This document shows positions 38,991 to 48,536 of a DNA stretch of 55,388 nt, piece after piece. The notes beneath the pieces are model-generated. The model saw only the letters and a program-made list of their open reading frames with translations, ran no database searches and was not told the DNA's origin. The translations under genes were made by a program, and so were the position numbers. The stretch comes from an uncultured Xenococcaceae cyanobacterium (GTDB lineage Bacteria > Cyanobacteriota > Cyanobacteriia > Cyanobacteriales > Xenococcaceae): contig CALKUU010000293.1 in NCBI GenBank assembly GCA_937996665.1, positions 1 to 55,388 on the forward strand, read 5' to 3'. Each line of letters starts with the position of its first letter. Within the stretch, counting starts at the first letter, position 1.

Positions 38991-39770
38991 TTAAGATAAA
39001 AAAGCGATCGGATTTAACCACATAAGTATTTCTTTCTTGAGTGGTGAAATCTCATTTGATAAACCTTTTTTCAAAAATTGTCCTACTGCATCCAAGGGAG
39101 TAAAAACCTCACCAGCTTTCCAGCTAACCTCTTGACCTAAGGGAGTTAGATGATTTCCAGGCAAAGCTTTTAAGGCAGTAGTTCTTGGGTATTTTTCTTG
39201 TAAAACTGGGTTTAAGTTAATTGTTTGATCAATAGTATCGTTGTGAAACCGAATTAAAAGATTTCGAGATACTAAATACTCATCACCAATCAATTGATTG
39301 GTTTCTTCAGGGGAAGGACTAAATTCAACGTCAAAAGCTGGATTAATTTGAATCTTATCCCCAAAGGGAATTGCTTTTTTTGCAGGATAATTATTAAAAG
39401 AAATGAGAATATTTCCTGCTCTTTTTACTTCAAAGAGACTCCCAATAATCAAATGCAATTTGCAACCCATACTATGACCAATACCATAAATAGGAAGACT
39501 ACTTCTCCCAAAACTATTTCTGGCATACAACCGATCAAGGATGGTTTCGAAGCGGTTTAAAACATCGCGAGCAATAGTCAGATGGTTAAAGGTATTAAGA
39601 AAAGGAATAGCTACGATCACATAACCTTCCTGCCCAACTTTCTCTAATAACGTTCGGTAGGATATTTGAGGAGCGGTAGCAACAAAGGCACCACCCAGAA
39701 AATGAATAATCCCTAAGACTTTTGTTTGGGGAAGATAAACCCACCCACCAGAAATTTCTTGCCAAGCCAT
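38991..39770 (-). CDS. DUF1350-family protein, alpha/beta-hydrolase-like
   Basis: A 259-residue protein of the DUF1350 family, common in cyanobacteria and plastids. The N-terminus WQEISGGWVYLP and the stretch GIIHFLGGAFVATAPQ are typical. IYGIGHSMGCKLHLI resembles the GxSxG nucleophile elbow of alpha/beta hydrolases (G-H-S-M-G), so Ser may be catalytic. The true function is unknown. It lies downstream of aspA on the same strand with a short gap. Confidence 0.85.
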   Translation of the reverse strand: MAWQEISGGWVYLPQTKVLGIIHFLGGAFVATAPQISYRTLLEKVGQEGYVIVAIPFLNTFNHLTIARDVLNRFETILDRLYARNSFGRSSLPIYGIGHSMGCKLHLIIGSLFEVKRAGNILISFNNYPAKKAIPFGDKIQINPAFDVEFSPSPEETNQLIGDEYLVSRNLLIRFHNDTIDQTINLNPVLQEKYPRTTALKALPGNHLTPLGQEVSWKAGEVFTPLDAVGQFLKKGLSNEISPLKKEILMWLNPIAFLS

Positions 39771-39826
39771 TGCTGAATTTATTTATGTTCAAGTTTATCG
39801 ATTAAGAAGAGTTAGAAATAAAGAAC

Positions 39827-41230
39827 CTAGCTATCAATTATTTGGCTCATCTTCTCTAAGTTTAATACTTCTGATAATTGATTCTCATCCATAAGACCTG
39901 CTGCCAAGACTATTTCTCGAATCGATTTTCCAGTTTCTAAGGATTCTTTTGCTACTTTAGCAGCATTGAGATAACCGATGTGAGTATTAAGGGCGGTAAC
40001 TAAAGCTAAACTCCCTTCGGCATAGCTTTGGGCACGATCGCGGTTAGCAGTGATCCCAGCTATACACTTAGTAGTTAATGCCGAAATCGTATTACCCAAA
40101 ATCTCCACGCTATGAATTAAATCATAGGCAATCAGAGGCATCATCACATTGAGTTCGAGTTGTCCTGCTTGGGCTGCAAAGGCGATCGCCGTATCATAGC
40201 CCATAACCTGAAAACATACTTGGGAGGTCATCTCAGCCATCACAGGGTTATATTTTCCAGGCATGATTGAAGATCCTGGCTGGACTGGAGGCAGTTGAAT
40301 TTCTTTGAAACCAGTTTTAGGACCAGAATCCATTAACCGCAGATCGTGAGAGATTTTAATTAGATCTTGAGCTAGGTTACGTAAACTACCGGACAAAGCA
40401 ACAAACGGCGACATACTTTGCATCGCTGCCATGAGGTGCTCAGCAGGAGCTAAAGGTTTATCTAGAAATTCGCTGAGTAGTTCCGCTACTCGGTGACGAT
40501 AACGAGGATGACTGTTTAACCCAGTACCAACAGCACTCCCACCTAAACCTAAAGCATAGAGACCTTGCTCGGCACTAATAATTCTCGCTTTATGATCCCG
40601 CAGAATATATTCCCAAGCCCGAAAACTCTCCCCCAACCGAATCGGCACGGCATCCTGCATATGGGTTCGACCCGATTTGACGATATCCTGAAAATTTGTT
40701 GCCTTTTGCTTTACATTTGCGATCGCCAAGTCTAAAGCAGGATATAAAGAATGTTGAAGAGCAAGCAAAGTTCCAACCCGAATTGCGGTGGGAATCACAT
40801 CATTAGTAGATTGACCATAGTTAACATGATCGTTAGGGCTAACTTTTTGATAATCTCCTTTCTCTGCTCCTAACATTTCCAATGCCCGATTTGCCAATAC
40901 TTCATTCACATTCATGTGGTGAGAAGTTCCAGCCCCAGCTTGATAAACATCAACTACGAACTGATCGCGCAATTTTCCCTGTAAAATTTCTTCGGTAGCT
41001 TGGACAATCGCCTGAGAAATATCTTGGGGAATACAATCCAGTTCTCCATTAGCGATCGCCGTAGCTTTTTTGATTAACAAACAAGCATCAACATAAGTCG
41101 GCAGAGGTTTAAGACCACTAATCGCAAAATTTTCGGTAGCTCTAAGAGTTTGAATTCCATAATAAACATTGGCAGGAATTTGCTTCTCTCCCATGGAATC
41201 TTTTTCGATACGATAGTTAGAGCCAACCAT
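39827..41230 (-). CDS. aspA: Aspartate ammonia-lyase
   Basis: Aspartase of the fumarase/aspartase superfamily, converting aspartate to fumarate and ammonia. The superfamily signature GSSIMPGKYNP lies around residues 318-328. I use the start at 41230 (MVGSNYRIEKDSMGEKQIP), 19 codons after the first possible ATG, because the conserved sequence begins there. Fumarase is the main alternative, but KDSMGEKQIP and YYGIQTLRA near the N-terminus favour aspartase. The next gene downstream is the DUF1350 protein. Confidence 0.92.
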   Translation of the reverse strand: MVGSNYRIEKDSMGEKQIPANVYYGIQTLRATENFAISGLKPLPTYVDACLLIKKATAIANGELDCIPQDISQAIVQATEEILQGKLRDQFVVDVYQAGAGTSHHMNVNEVLANRALEMLGAEKGDYQKVSPNDHVNYGQSTNDVIPTAIRVGTLLALQHSLYPALDLAIANVKQKATNFQDIVKSGRTHMQDAVPIRLGESFRAWEYILRDHKARIISAEQGLYALGLGGSAVGTGLNSHPRYRHRVAELLSEFLDKPLAPAEHLMAAMQSMSPFVALSGSLRNLAQDLIKISHDLRLMDSGPKTGFKEIQLPPVQPGSSIMPGKYNPVMAEMTSQVCFQVMGYDTAIAFAAQAGQLELNVMMPLIAYDLIHSVEILGNTISALTTKCIAGITANRDRAQSYAEGSLALVTALNTHIGYLNAAKVAKESLETGKSIREIVLAAGLMDENQLSEVLNLEKMSQIIDS

Positions 41231-41381
41231 AATTATTTCTTGATCAAAGTTTAGTTCACGACCCCAACTTATATCATAAAAAGCCAAGTAAGAAATAAAT
41301 ACAAATCACGACCAATAGCCAGCTTGAGAAAAAATTCACTTTAATCCCACCCCAATTTAGATAATCAATCACTAATTTTTA

Positions 41382-41840
41382 ATGTTAAATTTCCAACACT
41401 CCAGCCTTATAAATGCAACCCGCCATCAAGTTTGGGAATTTCATCAACGCCTAGATATTCTCGATATTTTGACTCCCCCCTGGCAACCAGTAAAAATTAT
41501 TAGAAGAGAAGGGGGTTTAGATGTCGGCGCAATTTCCGAGTTTAGGATTATGCTCCTAGTTATTCCTGTCCGATGGGTTGCAGAACATACCGAATGTAGA
41601 GAAAATCAGTTATTTGTTGACATTCAAACTACAGGGCCAATGAAATCCTGGTTACATCGCCACCAATTTAGTGACGAAAACGGGCAAATGAGGTTGACTG
41701 ATTCGATTGAATATGAAATTCCTGGTGGTTGGTTAGCAGAAATTATGTTGGGATGGTGGGTCAATTCTCGCTTAAAAGAAATGTTTCGCTACCGTCACCA
41801 AGTGACAAAAGAATATTGTGAATCAAAATCCAGCAACTAG
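41382..41840 (+). CDS. SRPBCC-family (cyclase/dehydrase-like) protein
   Basis: A 152-residue START-like protein with the pattern SSLINATRHQVWEFHQR..DIL and a C-terminal helix (LAEIMLGWWVNSRLKEMFRYR). These folds have a hydrophobic ligand pocket. Ligand and role are unknown. It starts 151 bp after the divergent aspA start and is followed by the MEKHLA gene after 18 nt, suggesting a two-gene transcript. Confidence 0.85.
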   Translation: MLNFQHSSLINATRHQVWEFHQRLDILDILTPPWQPVKIIRREGGLDVGAISEFRIMLLVIPVRWVAEHTECRENQLFVDIQTTGPMKSWLHRHQFSDENGQMRLTDSIEYEIPGGWLAEIMLGWWVNSRLKEMFRYRHQVTKEYCESKSSN

Positions 41841-41858
41841 AAAGTCAGTAAATTGATT

Positions 41859-42329
41859 ATGTCAGAAAATATCTGGTCACAACCTCAAGTCATCGAGTGG
41901 ACTCAAATACTTCTCAACAATTTTGAGCGCTTATTGGGTTATCAATTAATTGCACCCTCAGAAAACCAGCAACAACAGGCGAAAGAACTATTTCAAGCTA
42001 ATTTTGTCGTTGTTTCCCATGGTACAGAGGCAGACCCCATTTTAAATTATGGCAATCAGGTAGCTCTTGATTTATGGGCGATGAGTTGGCAGAAACTAAC
42101 CACAACCCCTTCAAGACTAACTGCCGAAGCGGTCAACAGAGAAGAGAGAAAATCAATGCTCGATCAAGCAAAAACCCAAGGCTATATCAATAATTATTCG
42201 GGAGTTAGAATTGCTAGTAATGGTCAAAGATTTTATATCAATCAAGCTATTATCTGGAATCTAGAAGATTTTTCGGGAAAAAAGTGCGGACAAGCAGCAA
42301 CTTTTTCTAATTGGCAATTTCTCGATTAA
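41859..42329 (+). CDS. MEKHLA-domain protein
   Basis: A 156-residue protein with the MEKHLA domain, a PAS-like module known from cyanobacteria and plant HD-ZIP III transcription factors, where it occurs at the C-terminus. Conserved stretches are GNQVALDLWAMSWQKL, SRLTAEAVNREER, and YSGVRIASNGQRFYI. The domain stands alone here. It probably senses a ligand or redox signal; that is inference. I use ATG 41859, because the earlier TTG is two codons upstream. It follows the SRPBCC gene by 18 nt. Confidence 0.9.
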   Translation: MSENIWSQPQVIEWTQILLNNFERLLGYQLIAPSENQQQQAKELFQANFVVVSHGTEADPILNYGNQVALDLWAMSWQKLTTTPSRLTAEAVNREERKSMLDQAKTQGYINNYSGVRIASNGQRFYINQAIIWNLEDFSGKKCGQAATFSNWQFLD

Positions 42330-42467
42330 CTTTGGAATCGGAGATACATTGTTCCGAACAGCTTTCCTTTTTTAAAGTTCTAGATTGCTGGATGAGACTC
42401 AAGATAGATAATAGGAGGAATATAATATATTCAAAACATAATTTTGCAAAACTAAGATGTTAATTAA

Positions 42468-43118
42468 ATGCCCAAAAGATTCAACCCGATTATCTATTAT
42501 CTAAGCTCAATTATTCGCATTCTGGATTCAGAATTATCTTTTAAATTTAATGATAATAAAAACCGTGATTCAGGGCTTCCACCAGAATTAGAAAATCTCA
42601 ATATAGACTACTACTATGGAGTGGCTCAGAAAATTAGATTTTTCAAGAAAGAAGTGCAAAATAATCAAAGTTCTATATTGAAATTAACAGGAAAAGACAT
42701 TAATCATTTGAGTATTTATAGATTAGAAAACTATTCTCAGCAAACAGAGAAATACAAAGCCTGGAGAGAGATCGGTTCTTATGAAATTAGAGACAATACA
42801 TTAATTGGCAAAACTTTTTTTAACTTGTATTTCTTTATGAGAAAAATGTGGCACGATGAAGTATGTATTCATTTTTGGGTTGAAGATGGAGTAATTAGGC
42901 AAAAAAAGAAAGTTATCTATAAATTAAATCAAGAATATAATAGTGAAGATTACAAAGAAGTTTTTGGATTGCGTAAAAGCTTGCTAATTAACTTTATTTT
43001 TCTTCCAGATCATCGAGTGGGGAAAAGTATTTCTAAACCAGATCCAGAGACAGCAAGCATAATTAAAAAAATTAAGTCTATCAATGTTATTGATAATCAG
43101 TTAGTAATTACAGGGTAA
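42468..43118 (+). CDS. Hypothetical protein, no recognised family
   Basis: A 216-residue protein I do not recognise. It is rich in Lys, Tyr, Asn and Ile, has no signal peptide or clear membrane segment, and has charged tracts such as KKKVIYKLNQEYNSEDYKE. It sits in more AT-rich DNA than its neighbours, with weak translation signals, just before a Uma2 gene and a decayed ParA-like fragment. This setting suggests recent gene gain, but that is inference. It could also be an old lineage-specific gene. Confidence 0.6.
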   Translation: MPKRFNPIIYYLSSIIRILDSELSFKFNDNKNRDSGLPPELENLNIDYYYGVAQKIRFFKKEVQNNQSSILKLTGKDINHLSIYRLENYSQQTEKYKAWREIGSYEIRDNTLIGKTFFNLYFFMRKMWHDEVCIHFWVEDGVIRQKKKVIYKLNQEYNSEDYKEVFGLRKSLLINFIFLPDHRVGKSISKPDPETASIIKKIKSINVIDNQLVITG

Positions 43119-43352
43119 TTGTCCACAGGTAAAAACTTAGCGTAGATAGAGTTTAGAAGCGATCGCACTTTATTCGGTAGAGACAATCAATTTTCTCCAG
43201 AAATAACGATAATAAACAATTTTTGGAAGTTAGTTTTATTGAATTATCAAAAACTGTCCATAATTAGGAATCTCGATTCCCGACAAAAGAGATAGCTGTA
43301 AAATTAGGAAAAGTAATCTTCATCCATAACAGATTAGCTGTGATCGAAAATC

Positions 43353-43964
43353 GTGACCTTAACAACTTTTGATTTACTTACAGAGCAAACAACTAATGAC
43401 CAAATTCATATATTTAATGGCATTAGTTGGCATCAATATCAAAAAATCACCGCAGAGAGAGAAGACGATTCCCATTACAGAATTTCCTATCTAGATGGAG
43501 TTTTAGAAATTGTGTCTCCAGGCAAAAAACATGAATTTATCAAAGAACTAACTGGTATTTTAATCGTCGCCTATTGCGATGCCAAAGATATTGAATATTA
43601 TCCCCTAGGCTCTACAACCCTTAAAAATGACTCTAGAAAAGTTGCTAAAGAGCCTGATATTAGCTACGCCATAGGGGAAGACAAAGATATTCCTGATATT
43701 GCAGTAGAAGTTAATTATAGTAGTGGTGGAGTTGACGATCTTGCCAGATATTTAGAGCTAGGTGTTCCCGAAGTGTGGATGTGGGAGCAAGATGAAACTC
43801 TAACTTTTTATACTTTAGTCAATAATCAATACAGTAAAAGAGAGCAAAGCTCGGTTTTAGCCAATCTGCCCTCAAAACTAATTTTGAAATTTGTCAATCT
43901 TATGACAGAAACTAGCCCCAGGCTGGCAAAGAAAGAGTTTATTAAAACAATTGCAAACGAGTAG
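43353..43964 (+). CDS. Uma2-family PD-(D/E)XK nuclease-like protein
   Basis: A 203-residue protein with a GTG start. The Uma2 fold is a restriction-endonuclease-like domain common in cyanobacteria. Visible motifs are EPDISY (the PD acidic residue) and PDIAVEVNYSSGG (the E of E-x-x), followed by YLELGVPEVWMWE. The usual lysine after the E is not evident, as in the cyanobacterial subgroup with (V/I)EV.Y(T/S)SGG. Function is unknown and nuclease activity is unproven for this family. It is followed by a decayed ParA-like relic. Confidence 0.9.
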   Translation: MTLTTFDLLTEQTTNDQIHIFNGISWHQYQKITAEREDDSHYRISYLDGVLEIVSPGKKHEFIKELTGILIVAYCDAKDIEYYPLGSTTLKNDSRKVAKEPDISYAIGEDKDIPDIAVEVNYSSGGVDDLARYLELGVPEVWMWEQDETLTFYTLVNNQYSKREQSSVLANLPSKLILKFVNLMTETSPRLAKKEFIKTIANE

Positions 43965-44047
43965 TTATTTCTGCTAGACGGCAGCAATAGAAAGGTGCAT
44001 TTTTGAAAACTTAAGCCGCTATTTACTTGTTCCCTTCTCTCCAATAA

Positions 44048-44128
44048 GGATCAGGTAAAACGACCTTGGCTTTTTATTTAGCTCAGGCGATCGCTATTTT
44101 AGATTGAGATCCAGGCAATGTTGTCTAC
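44048..44128 (+). pseudogene. Decayed ParA/MinD-like ATPase fragment (relic)
   Basis: Reading in the frame of 44048 gives GSGKTTLAFYLAQAIAILD, a stop, then DPGNVV. This has the layout of a ParA-type Walker A region (GxGKTT) followed by the DxDP motif, but the segment between them is shortened and a TGA interrupts it. There is a TAA just before GSGKTT and no start. The rest of the gene is absent. I call it a small remnant of a partition- or Mrp-type ATPase gene. Confidence 0.45.
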
Positions 44129-44136
44129 AAACAAAA

Positions 44137-44164
44137 AAATTAGCGAATTTAATCTCGCTAATTT
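44137..44164 (-). terminator. Rho-independent terminator downstream of chrA
   Basis: AAATTAGCGA (44137-44146) and TCGCTAATTT (44155-44164) form a perfect 10-bp stem with an 8-nt loop. On the minus strand the stem is followed by a run of Ts (the A-run at 44133-44139). It lies about 58 nt after the chrA stop. Confidence 0.75.
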
Positions 44165-44221
44165 CCTAAGACCTTTTGTTCTAAGTAATGTGTGCTAAAA
44201 GATCAAAACTAAAATTGAACC

Positions 44222-45475
44222 CTAATAGAGTAGTAGACCTAAAATTCCAGCAATGGGAATAATCAAAACAACTTCTAGACGGAATTTCCAAATCGCAGTT
44301 AGAGAAGCAGCCAAGATAAATAAACTCGCCCAGTGAAGCTCAGCAGTTTGAGCAACCACGATCGCCGCTGTAAAAATCATCCCAATTACCGCAGGACGAA
44401 TACCCCGAAGCGCAGCTTGGATCGCAACTGACTGTTTGATGTTATCCAAAACATTAGAGAGAGTTACCATCAACAGTGCAGGCGGAAAGAAAATCCCGAT
44501 CGTTGCCACGAGTGCCCCCATAAAACCCTTGACTACATAACCGATAAAAGCAGCACTAATTAGAATTGGGCCAGGAGTAATTTGCCCCATAGCGATCGCA
44601 TTACTAAACTCACTTTGAGTAACCCAACCGTAACCATTAACGACAACTTCTTGAATCATCGGGATAAAAACATATCCGCCGCCAAACAAGGCTAAACTCA
44701 TTCCTGAAAAAGTTGTAAACAATTTAACCAGGCTGTTATCTGCCACGGGTAAAGGAATAATCGAAAGTACCAGAATTCCAACCAGAATAATTGTTGGAAC
44801 AGCAATTTTTTTAAGAGATAACTTTTGAATTTTATTGTCATTATTTGTAACTAAATCTTTAGGAATCTGGTTGCGGAATAGTAACCAACCCACAACTCCA
44901 GAACCTAAAATCACCATCAAAGTAATTGAAAAACCACCAACCGTCTTTAGTAAAATAGCCGCTGCGCCAGCAATACCAACTTCCTTCCAACCTTTAATAG
45001 CCTTTTTACTCATCCGCGTAGCTGCGCCAATAATAATCGCAACTACTGCGGGAATAAAACCAGCAAAAATTCGATTAATCGCAGGCACTTCTCCAGCCTG
45101 CAAATAGAAAATAGTTAAGCCAACGACTAACAAAAAAGAAGGTAAGAGAACAGCAGTTGCTGTCATTAATGCACCCCAGCCACCACGCAAGCGATAACCT
45201 ACATAAGCAACAACATTAGCTGCTACTGGACCAGGCAAAATACTAGCTAGAGAAATGCCATCGAGCATATCCTCATGAGTTAGAAGTTTACGTCGTTCGA
45301 CAATAATATTTTCAATAACCGAAACCAACGCCATAAAACCGCCAAATGCAGTACTTCCTATTTTTAGAAAATTGACAAATAGATAGGGTAAAGAAACAGT
45401 TTCCCTTGTTTTTTCCTGATTGGGATTAACCTCCATTTCTTGGACTGAATGGAGCGTATCAACTTGATTCATCAT
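44222..45475 (-). CDS. chrA: Chromate transporter family protein (CHR), two-domain
   Basis: A 417-residue inner-membrane protein of the CHR family with two homologous halves. The family motifs are FLKIGSTAFGGF at the start of domain 1 and LFTTFSGMSLALFGGGYVFIP in domain 2, each followed by a PGP (ILPGPVAANVV, ITPGPILISAAF). Characterised members export chromate, often driven by the proton motive force. The native substrate in this organism is not known; many CHR proteins outside metal-resistant hosts may transport sulfate or related oxyanions. A 24-bp palindrome lies 94 bp upstream and a terminator downstream, so it is likely a single-gene unit. Confidence 0.92.
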   Translation of the reverse strand: MMNQVDTLHSVQEMEVNPNQEKTRETVSLPYLFVNFLKIGSTAFGGFMALVSVIENIIVERRKLLTHEDMLDGISLASILPGPVAANVVAYVGYRLRGGWGALMTATAVLLPSFLLVVGLTIFYLQAGEVPAINRIFAGFIPAVVAIIIGAATRMSKKAIKGWKEVGIAGAAAILLKTVGGFSITLMVILGSGVVGWLLFRNQIPKDLVTNNDNKIQKLSLKKIAVPTIILVGILVLSIIPLPVADNSLVKLFTTFSGMSLALFGGGYVFIPMIQEVVVNGYGWVTQSEFSNAIAMGQITPGPILISAAFIGYVVKGFMGALVATIGIFFPPALLMVTLSNVLDNIKQSVAIQAALRGIRPAVIGMIFTAAIVVAQTAELHWASLFILAASLTAIWKFRLEVVLIIPIAGILGLLLY

Positions 45476-45568
45476 CTTCTCGACAATTAAGGTCTTCTAG
45501 ATCAAACGGAAAAACTCACAATAAAAAATGATTGTGAATATCAATTAATAGAAAAACGTGGGGTCACC

Positions 45569-45592
45569 TGAGACAAGTAAATACTTGCCTCA
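45569..45592. promoter_or_regulatory. 24-bp dyad upstream of chrA, candidate operator
   Basis: TGAG-A-CAAGTA-AA-TACTTG-C-CTCA is an inverted repeat with one mismatched pair in the arms. It lies 94 bp upstream of the chrA start and 100 bp after the sulfotransferase stop. It could be an operator for chrA. It could also be the terminator of the sulfotransferase gene, but no T-run follows, which favours an operator. Confidence 0.4.
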
Positions 45593-45691
45593 AACTTAAT
45601 CACCGCAACTTCTCGATCGCTCAACTTAAGAGCTTTTAAGTCAAAAGACTAATTTTGGAATATCTTATAATTAGCCATTAACTAACAGATA

Positions 45692-46699
45692 CTAAGCAGC
45701 AATAGATATATCTCTTGCCTCGATCTCCTTAAGTAAATTAGCTTGAAGATCTCTTCTCTTAAGATCCTCTGGATCCATTTTTTGGCGCATTTTTTGCTTT
45801 AACTCTTCATTGATTGTCTTAAATTGCTCGATCGCACTACTGCAAAATTCAATAGTGCTACCTTTGGCAATTTTGACTCTCTCATAGTCAAGAGCATCAA
45901 GAACATCGCCAGCAACTAGCTCAAAAATAGTAATTTCTTCATCAGTAGCCTGCTTAAGAAACTTCTTCGTGTTCTGTTTCATAATTGGCTGAGTAACGTT
46001 ACCCCATAAAGAGCTAGACTTCGCCGCACTAGTTGCTTCTTTTGACTTATGGAAGTTAAGCATTTGAGGGTTGTAATCGACTCCTAAAAATCCACACAAA
46101 CCTTTTAAATTAGTTTCTGGATCTTCAAGCAAACCTTCATAACTAATGCTGTAAAAACGATCCGCAGAGATGCGATCGCGCATTTTTAGTGCCAAACGTT
46201 GAGATTTAGCCCAGGCTTGAGCAATTTGATAGATATGCTTTTCGCCAACAACAGCCTTTTGAAAAGATAAAGCCACATCTCTACCGTCACGATACAAGTA
46301 GATAAACTTAGCATCGTCAGCATAGTCAGCAATCTCTGGCAAATATGCCACATTAGCTAGACTCTTACAACACCAAGAATTAGCCCCCCAAGTTTCTGCC
46401 AAAACATCATAGATAGCAAAGTAAATTGCGACTAAAGACTTTTCGCGACAGCGGCTAGCCACATCTTCTCTATCTAGAGAAACGCCTTCCCAATTGACAG
46501 GGTTAAGCTCTACTAGACGACAAGCATCATCTACAAGCTGACTAAAAGACTGATTCAGATCGCCATATACCCCAAGTAATGGAGTGAGGCGCTTAAGAAT
46601 ATGAGGGGGATGGGGAGCAGCTAAGCCATCGACTTGATTAAGCATCAATCTTAGTAAGTTAGACCCAGATCTCTGAGTACCGATCATATGAAAAGACAT
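45692..46699 (-). CDS. Sulfotransferase family protein
   Basis: A 335-residue protein starting MSFHMIGTQRSGSNLLRL, where GTQRSGSN (7-14) is the PAPS-binding P-loop (5'-phosphosulfate loop). The 3'-phosphate motif is likely in KFIYLYRDGRDVALSFQ. It has a charged helical C-terminal part of about 60 residues after the sulfotransferase core, possibly a coiled coil (INEELKQKMRQKMDPEDLKRR). Such enzymes sulfate polysaccharides or other surface molecules in cyanobacteria; the substrate here is unknown. It is isolated, with a 766-bp AT-rich spacer upstream. Confidence 0.88.
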   Translation of the reverse strand: MSFHMIGTQRSGSNLLRLMLNQVDGLAAPHPPHILKRLTPLLGVYGDLNQSFSQLVDDACRLVELNPVNWEGVSLDREDVASRCREKSLVAIYFAIYDVLAETWGANSWCCKSLANVAYLPEIADYADDAKFIYLYRDGRDVALSFQKAVVGEKHIYQIAQAWAKSQRLALKMRDRISADRFYSISYEGLLEDPETNLKGLCGFLGVDYNPQMLNFHKSKEATSAAKSSSLWGNVTQPIMKQNTKKFLKQATDEEITIFELVAGDVLDALDYERVKIAKGSTIEFCSSAIEQFKTINEELKQKMRQKMDPEDLKRRDLQANLLKEIEARDISIAA

Positions 46700-47465
46700 A
46701 GTTTTTCTTGAAATAAATTACAGCACAAGATTTGAACCCAAACCGATAGTCAGAAAAAATCATTTATCAAGTAATACTAGCTAATGATTTATTAACTACA
46801 AGTTGAGGTCTAAATGTTTATCAATCTAATTACAATTGACAAAAAAAATTGGGTTAAGAATTTATTAACAAAAATTCTTTTTGAGTATAAATACTCATGC
46901 AACTTAAAGAGCCTAAGTAAAGTTATTTAAGTTGCTGGAAATATACTATAAGCAAACTAACTTAATGTAAATAAGTATTTTGTAAAAATAAGCACAGATT
47001 CCCTCAAAATAGCTTAATTACGATTGCTTTTTTGAGAAATCACCGATCATAAAAACCTTTTAAAAAGAGGGTTGTAGACTTATTTCTCTTTGCCAAGAAA
47101 CATTAAGATATTTTTTTTTAATATTAAATTAATTACCTATTTCCATTTATCAAATCACGACAAAAAGATGAGTAATTATACTTATTTTAGAATTTAAAGA
47201 AAAAAGATAAATGCCAATTTTTGAAGATGCAACCAATAATAATCATAAAAAAAATAAAAATAAGTTAAAATTTTATTAAAATTTATCAAGAAATAAACAT
47301 ACACGTAAGTAATTCAAACATATTGATTCCAGCTAACATTTTTTCTAAACGAGATTGCAAGTAATATGTTTGTTTCTCGACAAGAATATATTTCTAGCCA
47401 ATTTACTTAGAGAACAATTAAACATTAGAACAAATTTTTCTATATCCAAATCTCAACTACGTTAG
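46700..47465. other. Long AT-rich spacer upstream of the sulfotransferase gene
   Basis: Nearly 770 bp of very AT-rich DNA between two leftward genes. It must hold the sulfotransferase promoter. I saw no RNA gene, open frame of note or clear repeat in it. An unannotated small RNA or decayed gene is possible, but nothing supports it. Confidence 0.5.
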
Positions 47466-48290
47466 CTAGTTAAAATTCAAGTTAAGGAACTCCTGGCTAT
47501 GTAAAAATTTGGTAGTTAAGGCATCGGTTAGGTTGTAGCGCAATGGTGTAATCGTAATGTAGCGATCGCGAATAGCTTGGACATCGGTGGAAATATCTAG
47601 AGGTAAATTAGGATCTTCTGGCTGGGGAATATCTTCAATAATTTCGCCAACTAACCAGTAATAGCTTTTGCCATGAGGATCATATCTTTTTTCAAAGTTT
47701 TCGATGTAGCGCCGTAATCCCTGACGAGTGACCATCACCCCAGCAATTTCAGCAGCAGCGATCGGGGGAACATTAACACTCAGTAATAAAGGTTGAGGGG
47801 CGTTAGCTAACTCCAATTGATTAACCAACTTAAGAGCAAAGTCTGCTGCTACTTGAAATTCTTTGGCAGTAAAACTTGCCAAACTCATAGCAATGCTGGG
47901 AATCCCCTCTAAAGTACCTTCCATCGCAGCGGAAACAGTACCTGAATAGAGAACGTCTGTCCCAAGATTAGGCCCATGATTAATCCCAGAAACGACAAAA
48001 TCTGGTTTTTGATCCAAAACAGCACTCAAAGCAAACTTCACACAATCAGCAGGAGTCCCAGAACAAGACCAAGCAATTACTGAATCATCAAAAATCGACT
48101 CTACTTGCTGCGCTCTTAAAGGCTGATGCAGCGTTAGCCCATGACCCGTAGCAGAACGTTCTCGATCAGGACAAACCACAGTTATCTGATGCCCCGCCCT
48201 TGCCAAGGTATTTGCCAAAGTACGAACTCCAATCGCAAATATTCCGTCGTCATTACTAATCAGAATATTAAATTTTTTCTTTGTGCTCAT
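47466..48290 (-). CDS. surE: 5'/3'-nucleotidase SurE
   Basis: SurE is a divalent-metal nucleoside monophosphate phosphatase linked to stationary-phase survival. The N-terminus [10 protein letters not shown] has the metal-binding D14-D15 pair, and [20 protein letters not shown] is the family signature for metal and substrate binding. The 274-residue length is normal. It is isolated in the genome context: the PhzF-like gene lies 246 bp upstream in the same direction. Confidence 0.97.
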   Translation of the reverse strand: MSTKKKFNILISNDDGIFAIGVRTLANTLARAGHQITVVCPDRERSATGHGLTLHQPLRAQQVESIFDDSVIAWSCSGTPADCVKFALSAVLDQKPDFVVSGINHGPNLGTDVLYSGTVSAAMEGTLEGIPSIAMSLASFTAKEFQVAADFALKLVNQLELANAPQPLLLSVNVPPIAAAEIAGVMVTRQGLRRYIENFEKRYDPHGKSYYWLVGEIIEDIPQPEDPNLPLDISTDVQAIRDRYITITPLRYNLTDALTTKFLHSQEFLNLNFN

Positions 48291-48536
48291 TACTTTATGC
48301 TGGGCGTATTAATAGTGAAAGGTTAAAGAAAGACTTGATTTTGGCAAAACTAGATTATAGGTTAAGGCGATCGCCCATTAACAAGGTTTAACTCAATCAA
48401 AATAGTTAATTACCGTCATCTTTACAGAGAATAATAGCTTTTCGAATAAGACCAAGCTAAAAAAAAGCAAATCAGATTAAGATAAAGGCTATCTCAACCC
48501 AAAAAAACCATGGCAAATCTGCCCAAACCAATCTAA

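Noticed and set aside
43176-43196. A GGTAGAGACAATC motif shared between 43176-43190 and 13836-13848
   Set aside because: Short match of about 13 bp; probably a remnant of a common dispersed sequence or chance.
44048-44128. A functional ParA gene
   Set aside because: The match is limited to about 25 residues and contains a stop codon; only a relic is plausible.
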